From: Desulfovibrio sp. JC010
GTDB taxonomy: Bacteria; Desulfobacterota; Desulfovibrionia; Desulfovibrionales; Desulfovibrionaceae
Length of the DNA stretch: 64,000 nucleotides
Reading direction: 5' to 3'
Assembly: GCF_010470675.1 (NCBI RefSeq)
Contig: NZ_VOIQ01000016.1
Location: forward strand, 1 to 64,000
The notes under the pieces were generated by a model, which worked only from the letters and a program-made list of their open reading frames with translations, did no database searches and was not told where the DNA came from. Below are positions 15,597 through 24,094 of this stretch, in pieces (the stretch's first letter is position 1; every line of letters begins with the position of its first letter). The translations under genes and the position numbers were made by a program.

Positions 15597-15923
15597 TTAT
15601 CTCTGCCCGGCTTCGTTCTTGGTTGGCTCGAGGACAGCGTCCACGTTGACTTCGCGTTCGGTCATTTTGTTGTTTTCGATTTCGTAGCGGGTCAGCTTCC
15701 AGTCCACGTGATCGATGAAATCTACTTTGGCCCAACCTTCGGGCGGCAGACGCTTGATCATTTCTTCCAGAAAATCATCAATATCAATGTAGTGTCCTTC
15801 GTAATCAACGTTGAGGACCTTGTCTTTGTAGACGATTTTTTCAAAGGGCAATTCCAGCTTGAGGTCTTCGAAATCTTCTTCGGACAGCCCGTGCACATCA
15901 CCGTAAATTCTAACGTCTTCCAT
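15597..15923 (-). CDS. Hypothetical protein, 108 aa, acidic
   Basis: The ATG at 15923 has a good ribosome site (GGAGAAATAAAT). The protein is acidic, with EDVRIYGDVHGLSEEDFEDL at the N-terminus, a central DVDYEGHYIDIDDFLEEMIK-like segment and the aromatic stretch VDFIDHVDWKLTRYEI. It has no signal peptide, membrane segment or Cys pair and is predicted cytoplasmic. I did not recognise a family. Its 3' end abuts the second repeat module, and it stands alone between csp and cheV. Confidence 0.72.
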   Translation of the reverse strand: MEDVRIYGDVHGLSEEDFEDLKLELPFEKIVYKDKVLNVDYEGHYIDIDDFLEEMIKRLPPEGWAKVDFIDHVDWKLTRYEIENNKMTEREVNVDAVLEPTKNEAGQR

Positions 15924-16001
15924 ATTTATTTCTCCATAGAGGGATTGTTTATTTTATTCTGAAAAGGAAAGATATTGACTCATTAAAATTCATGCAAGAA
16001 A

Positions 16002-16031
16002 AAACGGCCCTCATGAATGTGAAGGCCGTTT
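16002..16031 (-). terminator. Terminator of the first cheV gene
   Basis: AAACGGCC (16002-16009) pairs with GGCCGTTT (16024-16031). On the minus strand the stem is followed by TTTTTTCTTG. It lies 47 bases beyond the cheV stop codon. Confidence 0.7.
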
Positions 16032-16077
16032 GCTGAAAAAGTCTAGCGAAGTCTAGCAAGGTCTAGTTGGATTATTG

Positions 16078-17022
16078 CTATTTCCGGCTTTCAATCAGGC
16101 GGATGGCCTTTTCGGGAAGCAGATGCAGGTCCGGTTTGGAAATCTGGTCGTTAGCACCAACGGATTCTCCTTTGTGCCGCAGTTCCTTGGTGATGATGGA
16201 AGAGTAGAGGATGATGGGCAGATCCTTCAGGTCCGGGTCTTCACGTATCCATTTGGCGAGGCTGAATCCATCCATGAGCGGCATTTCAATGTCTGAGATT
16301 ACGATTTCCACGTAATCTTTGACCGGGCGGTTTTCCTGCTGCGCTACTTGTTTAATCTGTTTGAGTGCATTTTGGGCTTCTTGGCCGTTGTGGAGGATGG
16401 TGTGCCGGAAATTTGCCTTTCCGAGGCTTTTCTCCAGCATGGCCCGGATGGTGGGGGAGTCGTCGCAGACCAGTGCATTGTACGCCTCGGTAGCTATCGC
16501 CGAGGGTGCGTCAAAATCGCCGCCCAGTGTGGGGTCAAGGTCGGCAAGGATGGATTCAAGGTCGAGCAGCTGAATGAAACGGTCTTCGCGTTCAACAATG
16601 CCGACAATGCAGCTTTCGTCGAAACTGGACATGAATTTGTCCGGGGAAAGGACCTGCTGCCAGCCCACGCGGTGGATTTCGGTTACTCCGCTGACCTGAA
16701 AACCGGAAACAGTCTGGCTGAATTCGGTGACAATTACGATGTCGTATTTGTCCTTTTTGCGTTCCATGCCCAGCCAGACCGCAAGGTCAAGTACGGGCAG
16801 GATATGGTTGCGCAGAGGGATAGTGCCCATGAAGCATGGGTGTTCTGCGGATTCCGGGTGTTCCAGTTCCGGGCTTTCAATAACCTGCATGACCTTGGCT
16901 ACGTTGACCCCGAAATGGCATCTTTCTTCCGGGCCGTCTTCCGATTCGGACAGGTCGATATAAAATTCCAGTATTTCAAGTTCGTTGGTTCCGGTTTCAA
17001 GCAGGATGTCAGTTTTAGCCAT
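16078..17022 (-). CDS. cheV: Chemotaxis protein CheV (CheW domain plus receiver domain), copy 1
   Basis: A 314-aa coupling protein. The N-terminal CheW-like domain (about residues 1-160, with GTIPLRNHILPVLDLAVWLG) should bridge chemoreceptors and CheA. The C-terminal receiver domain (about 180-310) has the acidic pair DDSPTIR, the phospho-acceptor Asp in VISDIEMPLMDG, a Ser in LYSSI and the Lys in ISKPD, so it can be phosphorylated and adapt signalling. A clear AGGAGC ribosome site precedes the ATG. A paralogue of nearly the same length is at 23047-23994. No cheA or receptor gene is adjacent. Confidence 0.93.
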   Translation of the reverse strand: MAKTDILLETGTNELEILEFYIDLSESEDGPEERCHFGVNVAKVMQVIESPELEHPESAEHPCFMGTIPLRNHILPVLDLAVWLGMERKKDKYDIVIVTEFSQTVSGFQVSGVTEIHRVGWQQVLSPDKFMSSFDESCIVGIVEREDRFIQLLDLESILADLDPTLGGDFDAPSAIATEAYNALVCDDSPTIRAMLEKSLGKANFRHTILHNGQEAQNALKQIKQVAQQENRPVKDYVEIVISDIEMPLMDGFSLAKWIREDPDLKDLPIILYSSIITKELRHKGESVGANDQISKPDLHLLPEKAIRLIESRK

Positions 17023-17215
17023 GAGAGCGGCTCCTGATAATATAATTATAATTAAGTTGTTTAAGTTCTTATTCTAGTAAGTTACAATATTCAAAAGGTC
17101 AGGTCCATAGATTTTGAAAAGAATGTATCGCTTTCGGATGGTTGATTACACTTTACAAATGCGGTGTGTTTGGCTTAGGCAATACAGAATCAGTAAATCA
17201 AATGAAGAGGGGTTC

Positions 17216-17581
17216 ATGCATAAAATATTGATAGCTGAAGATGATAAAATTTCACAAAAACTTGCAGCGAAGTTTGTGGAGGATCTGGGGCATATTCCTG
17301 TTGTCAGCCCTCACGGTAAGCACGCTTATGAAGCATTGAAAGCTGAAAATAAGTTTGATGTCCTTGTTACCGACATTATGATGCCTGAAATGGATGGACG
17401 TCAGTTGGTGCAGACCTTGAGAGGCGATTCCCAGTTCATGGATCTGCCTATCATCATCATGTCCGCAGTGGTCGGAGTTTCCGATATTTCCAATCTGCTG
17501 GCCCTTGGGGCGACCTATTTCATGACCAAGCCCATCGATAAGTCAGAATTTAACGAAGTGATCAGCCGGTGTCTGAAGTAG
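17216..17581 (+). CDS. Single-domain response regulator, 121 aa
   Basis: A stand-alone CheY-like receiver: AEDDKISQKLAAKF with the acidic pair, VLVTDIMMPEMDGR with the phospho-acceptor Asp, IIMSAV with Ser instead of the more common Thr, and YFMTKPIDKSEF with the conserved Lys. No output domain follows. The ATG at 17216 was chosen because GAGGGG precedes it and the receiver fold starts at once; longer in-frame starts add residues with no domain character. It ends in a strong terminator. Its kinase is not in the window. Confidence 0.9.
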   Translation: MHKILIAEDDKISQKLAAKFVEDLGHIPVVSPHGKHAYEALKAENKFDVLVTDIMMPEMDGRQLVQTLRGDSQFMDLPIIIMSAVVGVSDISNLLALGATYFMTKPIDKSEFNEVISRCLK

Positions 17582-17604
17582 CCCGGACAATTTTCCTGAT
17601 TTTC

Positions 17605-17640
17605 AAAGACTCCTCCCGTTGGCGGGGGGAGTCTTTTTTT
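17605..17640 (+). terminator. Rho-independent terminator
   Basis: AAAGACTCCTCCCG pairs with CGGGGGGAGTCTTT around a TTGG loop, followed by seven T residues. It ends the response-regulator transcript. Confidence 0.88.
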
Positions 17641-17664
17641 GTGCAAAATATCCGGGATAACGGG

Positions 17665-17692
17665 CTTGTTACTAAACGTGAATGGGTATAAT
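17665..17692 (+). promoter_or_regulatory. Possible promoter for hypDE
   Basis: A perfect TATAAT is at 17687-17692 with CTTGTT 16 bases upstream. A second TATAAT at 17741-17746 has no recognisable -35 element. Either could drive hypD; the choice cannot be made from sequence. Confidence 0.35.
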
Positions 17693-17780
17693 GAGAACAA
17701 AAGCTTTATGAATAACAAGGTTATATCTGCGTGTGTGTTGTATAATCTGTTTGTGGAATTGTTAACTTTGGGGGTGCTCC

Positions 17781-18875
17781 TTGTCGTTTGAGATTTTGGA
17801 TAAATTTAACGACCCTGAACTCTGTAAAGACCTGCTGGCCCGCTTGCGGGATGAGCTGGATGGGGAAATACGGTTCATGGAGGTCTGCGGGACGCATACG
17901 GTTTCGATATTTCGCAGCGGGCTGCATTCGGTATTGCCGGAAGAGGTGGTCCACCTCAGCGGGCCCGGCTGTCCGGTATGCGTGACCCACGAATCAGAGG
18001 TGAATGCTTTTCTTGATCTGGCAGGAAAGGAAGGGGTTATCGTGGCTACCTTCGGTGACTTGATCAAGGTTCCCGGCGACAAGGGACACTGTCTGAAGAA
18101 TGCGCAGGCTGACGGCGCACGGGTGGAAATAATATATTCGCCTTTTGATGCGCTGGATCTTGCGCGCAACAATCCCGACAGCACGGTTGTTTTTCTTGGT
18201 GTCGGCTTTGAAACCACCGCCCCGACTATCGCGGCTACCGTGCTCATGGCCCAGCAGCAGGGGCTGGAAAATTTCAAGGTTCTTTCATTCCACAAGCTGG
18301 TTCCGCCTGCACTGGATATTCTTGTTTCCGATCCCGACACCCGTATTGACGGGTTCATCCTGCCCGGTCATGTTTCCACTGTAATCGGTATTCATCCTTA
18401 CGATTTTATCGGGGAAAAATACGGCAAGCCCTCGGTTGTTACCGGATTTGATCCTGTAGACATCCTGCAGGCCCTGCTGATGATGGTCCGTGCCTCCAAG
18501 GAAGATCATCCGGTGGTACAGAACCAGTATGTGCGCGGGGTTTCCGAGAATGGCAATCCCAAGGCTGTGGAAGTCATGTATCAGGTTTTTGAGGAGTCTG
18601 ATGCCCTCTGGCGCGGGATCGGGAAGATACCCGGCAGCGGTCTTGAATTCCGTAAGGAATTTGAAAAGTATGATGCTAAAAAAATCTTTGATCTCAATAT
18701 CGGGGAATGTCCGCCGCTTAAAGGCTGCAAGTGCGGGGAAGTGCTCAAGGGTAAAATGACCCCTGAGAAATGTCCCCTGTTCGGTAAAGCCTGTACCCCG
18801 GCAAAACCCGTAGGCCCTTGCATGGTTTCAACTGAAGGCAGCTGCGCCGCTTACTTCAAATACAAAGTAGATTAA
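17781..18875 (+). CDS. hypD: Hydrogenase maturation protein HypD
   Basis: A 364-aa iron-sulfur protein that, with HypC, carries the Fe(CN)2CO unit inserted into [NiFe]-hydrogenases. Signature segments are MEVCGTHTVSIFRSG, LSGPGCPVCVT, FGDLIKVPGDKG and GVGFETTAPT. The C-terminal Cys-rich region (GCKCGEVLKG, CPLFGKACTP, GPCMVSTEGSCAAYF) holds the ligands of the [4Fe-4S] cluster. The start is a TTG at 17781 preceded by GGGGGTG. hypE follows after a single base. hypA, hypB, hypC and hypF are not in the window. Confidence 0.97.
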   Translation: MSFEILDKFNDPELCKDLLARLRDELDGEIRFMEVCGTHTVSIFRSGLHSVLPEEVVHLSGPGCPVCVTHESEVNAFLDLAGKEGVIVATFGDLIKVPGDKGHCLKNAQADGARVEIIYSPFDALDLARNNPDSTVVFLGVGFETTAPTIAATVLMAQQQGLENFKVLSFHKLVPPALDILVSDPDTRIDGFILPGHVSTVIGIHPYDFIGEKYGKPSVVTGFDPVDILQALLMMVRASKEDHPVVQNQYVRGVSENGNPKAVEVMYQVFEESDALWRGIGKIPGSGLEFRKEFEKYDAKKIFDLNIGECPPLKGCKCGEVLKGKMTPEKCPLFGKACTPAKPVGPCMVSTEGSCAAYFKYKVD

Positions 18876-18876
18876 T

Positions 18877-19884
18877 ATGTCCTCAGATAAAGTTTTACTC
18901 GATTACGGTTCTGGCGGAAGGGCTTCCCAGAGGCTGATTTCCGAGCTTTTTCTTAAGCATTTTGCCAACGATGAACTGGACAGGCTCAACGATGCCGCCA
19001 CCCTGAATCTGCAGGGCAGGATTTCCATGAGCACTGACAGCTTCACCGTGGACCCCATCTTTTTTCCCGGCGGGGATATAGGTTCGCTGGCCGTGCACGG
19101 TACGGTGAATGACGTGGCCATGCTCGGTGCAATTCCGCGTTACATGACCTGTGCCTATATTATTGAGGAAGGATTGCCCATGGATGATCTGGAAAAGATC
19201 GTCAAATCCATGGGTGAAGCCTGCCGTCATGCCGGGGTTAATATTGTCACCGGAGATACCAAGGTTGTGCCCAAGGGTATGGTTGACAAGATTTTTATCA
19301 ACACCACCGGGGTAGGTGAGATTATAGCTGACCCGGCTCCCAGCGGAGACCGCGCCGCAGTGGGTGATGCTGTGCTGGTCAGCGGAACCATGGGCGACCA
19401 CGGGCTGACCATTCTCGGTACCCGCGAAGGTCTTTCCCTTGAATCCAATGTTCAGAGCGACAGTGCCGCCTTGAACCATCTGCTGGTCAAGCTGGTGCAG
19501 GAAATTCCGGATATCCATGTCCTTCGTGATCCCACCCGCGGCGGTCTGGCAACTACCTTGAATGAGATCACGGTTTCCTCCAATGTCTGTTGCGAGCTGG
19601 AAGAATCAAAGGTTCCGGTGCTGCCTGAAGTGGCAGGCGGATGTTCTTTCCTCGGACTTGATCCGCTTTATCTTGCCAATGAAGGCAAGTTTCTGTGCAT
19701 CCTGCCGCAGGAGCATGCGGAGCAGGCTCTTGAAATCATGCGCGGGGACGAGCTTGGTAAAGATGCCTGTCAGGTGGGAACCATCACCGATGCCAATCCG
19801 GGCAAGGTGATCATGGTCACCCCGCTGGGCGGGCGCAGGTTGCTGAATATGCTGGAAGGAGAACAGCTGCCAAGGATTTGCTAG
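18877..19884 (+). CDS. hypE: Hydrogenase maturation protein HypE (carbamoyl dehydratase)
   Basis: A 335-aa ATP-dependent enzyme of the PurM/SelD fold that dehydrates a carbamoyl group, delivered by HypF onto its C-terminal Cys, to the cyanide ligand of the hydrogenase iron. The protein ends in PRIC, with the essential terminal cysteine. It also has the N-terminal DYGSGGRASQ loop, the central VNDVAMLGAIP motif and GGLATTLNE. The ATG is 1 base after the hypD stop and has no separate ribosome site, so translation is probably coupled to hypD. Confidence 0.97.
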   Translation: MSSDKVLLDYGSGGRASQRLISELFLKHFANDELDRLNDAATLNLQGRISMSTDSFTVDPIFFPGGDIGSLAVHGTVNDVAMLGAIPRYMTCAYIIEEGLPMDDLEKIVKSMGEACRHAGVNIVTGDTKVVPKGMVDKIFINTTGVGEIIADPAPSGDRAAVGDAVLVSGTMGDHGLTILGTREGLSLESNVQSDSAALNHLLVKLVQEIPDIHVLRDPTRGGLATTLNEITVSSNVCCELEESKVPVLPEVAGGCSFLGLDPLYLANEGKFLCILPQEHAEQALEIMRGDELGKDACQVGTITDANPGKVIMVTPLGGRRLLNMLEGEQLPRIC

Positions 19885-19908
19885 AGGCAGTTGTATAAGT
19901 AGCTTTTT

Positions 19909-19937
19909 AAAGGCTCTCCCAAACGGGGGAGCCTTTT
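19909..19937 (+). terminator. Rho-independent terminator after hypE
   Basis: AAAGGCTCTCCC pairs with GGGGGAGCCTTT (one G-U wobble) around an AAAC loop and is followed by a T-run. Confidence 0.88.
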
Positions 19938-20009
19938 TTCTTGTCTGAAAGGGTGTGAATTACTTGCTGAACCATGCTATGCTCATATCAAATAGATAAG
20001 GAGTGCAGC

Positions 20010-21260
20010 GTGGAAAATGACATCAAAAGTTGCATTACAGCTATCAGCAAGGTTGTTACTGAAGACAGCATTACTATTTACTTTCAGCCTGTGGTTTCCC
20101 TGCTCTCTCGAACAGTGATCGGTTTTGAGGCTTTTGCGCGCGGGGTGGATGAAACCGGGGCGACTCTTGCCAGTCCGGCCTGTCTTTTTAATGCCTCCCT
20201 GCCCATACAGGCCCAGCTCAAAGTTGAGGAAGTCTGCCTCAAAAAAGGGTTTGAGGCTTACATGCCCCTTTATGAAAAATACCGGGACATACTTCTCTTT
20301 CTTAACATCAATTCCGGAATTTACAGCCGTGACGAGTACAAAGTCCGCAGTCCCCATCAGCAGGCAGAACCTTACAGGTACTCCCCGCGCATGATCACTT
20401 TTGAAATGGATGCAGCCCAGCTTAAGCAGGATGTGCCGCTGGAAATGATTCGTAAGGTTCGTGAGAATAAGTACAGAATTTCTATTGATAATGTGGACGG
20501 GTCTATTGATTGTGCGGAACGTCTTTTTGCTATCAAACCGGATTTCGCAAAGCTGGACTCGAAATTTTACAGGGGAATTGAAGAGTCGGAAGGGATCAAG
20601 CAAAAGGTCGGTGCCATCGCTGAGACTCTTATCCGTTGCGGTGTTATGCCTGTTGCCAAAGGGGTGGAAACAGAATCCGAGGCAATAGCACTGGCTCGCT
20701 GCGGCTTTTATCTGCAGCAGGGGTTCTTTTATGCTGACAGTGCCGATGAGGGAGCTAAAAATGATTCCTTCGGTGATAAAGTCGGACGGGTCAGCAATGC
20801 TTTTCGGGAAAGCAGGAAGAAAGGCGTTAAGCGGTCTCAGGAATCATTCAGGGATATTCATCTTCTGCTTAAAAGCACAATGACCAGATTGCAGCAGGAA
20901 GAAGACGGGGAAATGAACCGGATTCTTGATGAGCTGCTTAAAAAGAATGATAATCTGGTTTCTGCATATATACTTGATGCCGCCGGCAAACAGATCAGTA
21001 AACGGCTTGCCGGGAAGTCTGCAGATCCGTTCGGACTGCGTATACTGGCTTCAGCGGTGGGCAGCGACCATAGTGACAATGAAATCTTTGTCTATTTGAA
21101 TTCAGGCTTTGAAAAGACCTCCGGGTTTACCGGGCCGGACTCTCTATGCCGCGATCCCTACAGATATCTGGCGGGGTTTTATTATAAAGAAGGCAGCCGC
21201 CGGGGCCGCATACTCATCCTTGACTATATTGATGTGCAGGAAACAGAGGAACAGGACTAG
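20010..21260 (+). CDS. Degenerate EAL-domain protein, probably without phosphodiesterase activity
   Basis: A 416-aa cytoplasmic protein whose first 250 residues align with the EAL cyclic-di-GMP phosphodiesterase fold: FEAFARG at 39-45 for EAL, LNIN at 98-101, FEMD at 131-134, IDNVD at 159-163, KLD at 181-183 and AKGVET at 216-221. Two catalytic positions are altered: the second Asp of the DDFG motif is Asn161, and the Glu of AEGVE is Lys217. The C-terminal part (about 280-410, with YILDAAGKQIS and FVYLNSGFE) resembles the PAS/cache-like domain after EAL in YkuI. It is therefore more likely a ligand sensor than an enzyme. The GTG at 20010 was chosen for the AAGGAG site 6 bases upstream. It overlaps the convergent CLC gene by 4 bp. 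Confidence 0.82.
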   Translation: MENDIKSCITAISKVVTEDSITIYFQPVVSLLSRTVIGFEAFARGVDETGATLASPACLFNASLPIQAQLKVEEVCLKKGFEAYMPLYEKYRDILLFLNINSGIYSRDEYKVRSPHQQAEPYRYSPRMITFEMDAAQLKQDVPLEMIRKVRENKYRISIDNVDGSIDCAERLFAIKPDFAKLDSKFYRGIEESEGIKQKVGAIAETLIRCGVMPVAKGVETESEAIALARCGFYLQQGFFYADSADEGAKNDSFGDKVGRVSNAFRESRKKGVKRSQESFRDIHLLLKSTMTRLQQEEDGEMNRILDELLKKNDNLVSAYILDAAGKQISKRLAGKSADPFGLRILASAVGSDHSDNEIFVYLNSGFEKTSGFTGPDSLCRDPYRYLAGFYYKEGSRRGRILILDYIDVQETEEQD

Positions 21261-23029
21261 ATCGCAGAAGAGATGATTTTGTTTTTGACTCTTTTGCGGC
21301 GGAATATTTTCATGGCGTCCTTGGATTTGATTATTCCGGCCAGAGTGTTGTCTGCATTTACCAGCGGCAAGAATGAAACCCCGGTCCGTTCAAATTTCAG
21401 GATCGCCTCTTTGAGGTTGGAATCAGCCGGAAGGAAGACCACAGTCCGGACCATAAGGGTATCCACCACTTCGGCTCCGCCTTTTAGGTCCTGAGCGTTT
21501 TTCAGGAAAGCACGCATGTCGCGCAGGGTCAGTATTCCGGCCAGTTTTTCTTCTTCATCAAGTACCGGGAAATGCGGGAATTCGGAATTCAGGACCATGT
21601 CTGCGGCTTTTTTCAGGCTGTCGGTTGTTTTCAGGCAGTCGAATTCAGTGTCCATGACATCTGCCAGCGGGACATTGACCATAACTGATTCATCATGACC
21701 GCGCAGAATGTTGATTCCCTGACGCAGCAGTTTGGCTTCATATACTGAATATCCGCCGAGTATACGCACCACCAGCGCGCTGGTAATGCAGCCGACCATC
21801 ATGGGCAGGATTATTTTATATGAGTAGGTCAGTTCAAAAACAGTCAGCACTGCAGTGATGGGGGCGAGGGTTGTTCCGGCCACTACCGTGCCCATGCCTA
21901 CAAGTGCGTATTGCCCGTGGGTAAGGGCCAGTTCCGGGAAGACCATGTTGATGGTGGAGCTGACCGATATCCCTAATGCCGCTCCCAGCACCAGCGAGGG
22001 CGCGAAGATACCGCCGCTCATGCCCGAACCGATACAGAGTGAGGTTGCAACAAGTTTGGCACCCAGCAGGAGTAGAGCCAGATCAAGAGGCAGCACTCCG
22101 GTCAGCCCCATGTTCACTGCTTCGTAGCCCACACCGAGTACTGCCGGAATTTTAAGGGCCATGGCCCCAAGCAACAGACCGCCGAGGCCGGGTTTTACCC
22201 ATTCAGGGATAGGAATGCGGTCGAAGGTGAATTCACTGAGCCTGATCATTTTTACAAAAGTGATGGAGACCAGTCCTGCCAATATTCCGAGCAGGAAGAA
22301 TATGATCAGTTCCTCGAAATTGCTGAAAAGAAATTTGGGCGCGTCAAAGGTGGGGAAATCTCCCCAGAAGAATTTGGAAAGGGCGGATGCTGTCACTGAA
22401 GCCACGATAATGTGGCTGACGTAGGACATTTCCGTATCCAGCAGCAGGATTTCAATAGCGAACAGTGTCCCGGTGAGCGGAGCGTTGAAGGTCGCCGATA
22501 TCCCGGCTGCAGCACCTGATGCCACACAGACCGGAAGCATGGACGGATCGAGCCTGAATATACGTGCGGCGGAAGAGCCTAAAGAGGCCCCGATCTGGAC
22601 CACCGGACCTTCTCGGCCCACGGAAGCTCCGCAGCCGATAAGCAGGCTGGTGACCAGTGCTTTAAGGAAGGTTATGCGGTGGCGAATTACCCCTCCGCGT
22701 ACGGCAAGGGCCTTGATAACTTCCGGTACACCCGGACCGCGAGCTTCGGGTGCCCAGTTGGTGATGATTATCCCGGCGATAAGCCCGCCGATACAGGGCA
22801 GGAAGAGTACCAGCCACCATGGCGAATTTGCGGCCATGTCCAGAAAGGAGTGGCCGCCGGACCAGAAAAGATGCTGGAAATTTTCAATCAGCCAGCGAAA
22901 AAGGAATGCCCCGCCCGCAGCAGCCATCCCGATAGCCACGGAAAAGGACATAAGTAAAACGTACTGAATCCTCGGATTAAATGAGGCTTCAGTACGTTTC
23001 TTTTTGTAGGACTCAGAGGAGGAACCCAT
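21257..23029 (-). CDS. CLC-type anion channel/transporter with C-terminal CBS pair
   Basis: A 590-aa inner-membrane protein. The CLC core (about residues 25-435) has GPGVPEV at 98-104, the gate motif GREGPVVQIG with the external gating Glu140, and GSGMSGGIFAP. A Tyr is present in the YEAKLLR segment that faces the ion site. Two CBS domains fill about residues 450-580 and probably bind nucleotides. Two positions are notable by comparison with E. coli ClcA: Ser107 of the GSGIP motif is Pro99 here, and the internal proton-path Glu203 corresponds to Ile194. It follows the second cheV by 17 bases on the same strand and may be co-transcribed with it. Confidence 0.93.
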   Translation of the reverse strand: MGSSSESYKKKRTEASFNPRIQYVLLMSFSVAIGMAAAGGAFLFRWLIENFQHLFWSGGHSFLDMAANSPWWLVLFLPCIGGLIAGIIITNWAPEARGPGVPEVIKALAVRGGVIRHRITFLKALVTSLLIGCGASVGREGPVVQIGASLGSSAARIFRLDPSMLPVCVASGAAAGISATFNAPLTGTLFAIEILLLDTEMSYVSHIIVASVTASALSKFFWGDFPTFDAPKFLFSNFEELIIFFLLGILAGLVSITFVKMIRLSEFTFDRIPIPEWVKPGLGGLLLGAMALKIPAVLGVGYEAVNMGLTGVLPLDLALLLLGAKLVATSLCIGSGMSGGIFAPSLVLGAALGISVSSTINMVFPELALTHGQYALVGMGTVVAGTTLAPITAVLTVFELTYSYKIILPMMVGCITSALVVRILGGYSVYEAKLLRQGINILRGHDESVMVNVPLADVMDTEFDCLKTTDSLKKAADMVLNSEFPHFPVLDEEEKLAGILTLRDMRAFLKNAQDLKGGAEVVDTLMVRTVVFLPADSNLKEAILKFERTGVSFLPLVNADNTLAGIIKSKDAMKIFRRKRVKNKIISSAI

Positions 23030-23046
23030 GAGGATTTCCGTCCGGA

Positions 23047-23994
23047 TTATTTTTCGATCAGGGCAATGGAGCGTTGGGCCAGTTGAGTTACTTCCGGTTT
23101 GGAAATCTGATCGTCGGCACCGACAGCTTCGCCCTTATGGCGTAACTTATCAGTAATGATGGATGAGAAAAGGATTACCGGCAGTTGCTTGAGAACTTCG
23201 TCAGCCTTGATGCGCACGGTAAGGTTGTGTCCGTCCATGACCGGCATCTCAATATCTGAAATGACGATGTTGACAAAGTCGCTGATGGGCCGTTTTTCCT
23301 CAATGGAGCGTCGTTTGTACTCCTGCAGTTTATCCCAGCAGGCCCGTCCGGTATTGGCCATTTCCACAGAGAATTTGGCCCGGACCATCATTTCATGCAG
23401 CATCTCCCTGATCAGGGTGGAGTCATCAGCAATGATGGCTTTATAGCCGGCGTGGTTGGCCCAGTCGATGGAATCATCAAGCTGCAGTCCGAGGTCCGGG
23501 TTCAGTTCGGCTACGATCTTTTCAAGGTCGAGAATGAGTGAAATACGGTCTTCGAATTTAACAACCCCGGTGATGGAATCTTCGGAGAGGGTGGATACGT
23601 AGTTGGAAGGAGCCTCGACCCTTTCCCAGCTGATCCTGTGGATGCGGGTTACCCCGGAAACAAGAAACGCGGAGGAAACGTTGTTGAATTCGGTGACGAT
23701 TACCTTGGGAGGCTCGGTTTCAACACGTGGTTTTTTGAGCCAGTGGCTCAGGTCAACAAGGGGAATAACCTTGTTCCGCAGGTTGAATGTACCCATGATG
23801 GCCGGGTGGTGAACTTTGGGCAGTTTGGTGATTTTTTCAGGAATCCTGATGATCTCCAGAACTTTCGCAACGTTGACACCGTAAAAGCCACGATAGTTTT
23901 CTTCGCCGTCTTCGCGGGGTTCTTCTTCAAGCCAGAACTCGACAATTTCAAGTTCATTGGTTCCCGCTTCGAGCAGAATATCGGTCTGGGCCAT
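23047..23994 (-). CDS. cheV: Chemotaxis protein CheV (CheW domain plus receiver domain), copy 2
   Basis: A 315-aa paralogue of the protein at 16078-17022, sharing the opening AQTDILLEAGTNELEI, the CheW-domain segment MGTFNLRNKVIPLVDLSHWL and the receiver motifs DDSTLIR, VISDIEMPVMDG, LFSSIITDKLRHKGEAVG and QISKPE. It has the expected phospho-acceptor Asp. Divergence is strongest around residues 20-60 and 90-110, the parts of CheW expected to contact receptors or CheA, so the two copies may serve different receptor groups (inference). It probably heads an operon with the CLC gene. Confidence 0.93.
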   Translation of the reverse strand: MAQTDILLEAGTNELEIVEFWLEEEPREDGEENYRGFYGVNVAKVLEIIRIPEKITKLPKVHHPAIMGTFNLRNKVIPLVDLSHWLKKPRVETEPPKVIVTEFNNVSSAFLVSGVTRIHRISWERVEAPSNYVSTLSEDSITGVVKFEDRISLILDLEKIVAELNPDLGLQLDDSIDWANHAGYKAIIADDSTLIREMLHEMMVRAKFSVEMANTGRACWDKLQEYKRRSIEEKRPISDFVNIVISDIEMPVMDGHNLTVRIKADEVLKQLPVILFSSIITDKLRHKGEAVGADDQISKPEVTQLAQRSIALIEK

Positions 23995-24041
23995 GTGTTT
24001 CTCCGGTTAAATTCAGATTCTATAATTTGATTACACGCTTA

Positions 24042-24070
24042 TATTAAGCCTTAAAGAGCATTATCGTCAA
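24042..24070 (-). promoter_or_regulatory. Possible sigma-70 promoter for cheV copy 2
   Basis: On the minus strand TTGACG (24065-24070) and TTAATA (24042-24047) are separated by 17 bp, about 48 bases upstream of the ATG. Confidence 0.45.
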
Positions 24071-24094
24071 CAATCGCTTAAAAAAAATAAACAA

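Noticed and set aside
17216-17581. A longer form of the response regulator starting 102 bases upstream
   Set aside because: The extension has no ribosome site and unusual composition, while the internal ATG begins the receiver fold at once after GAGGGG.
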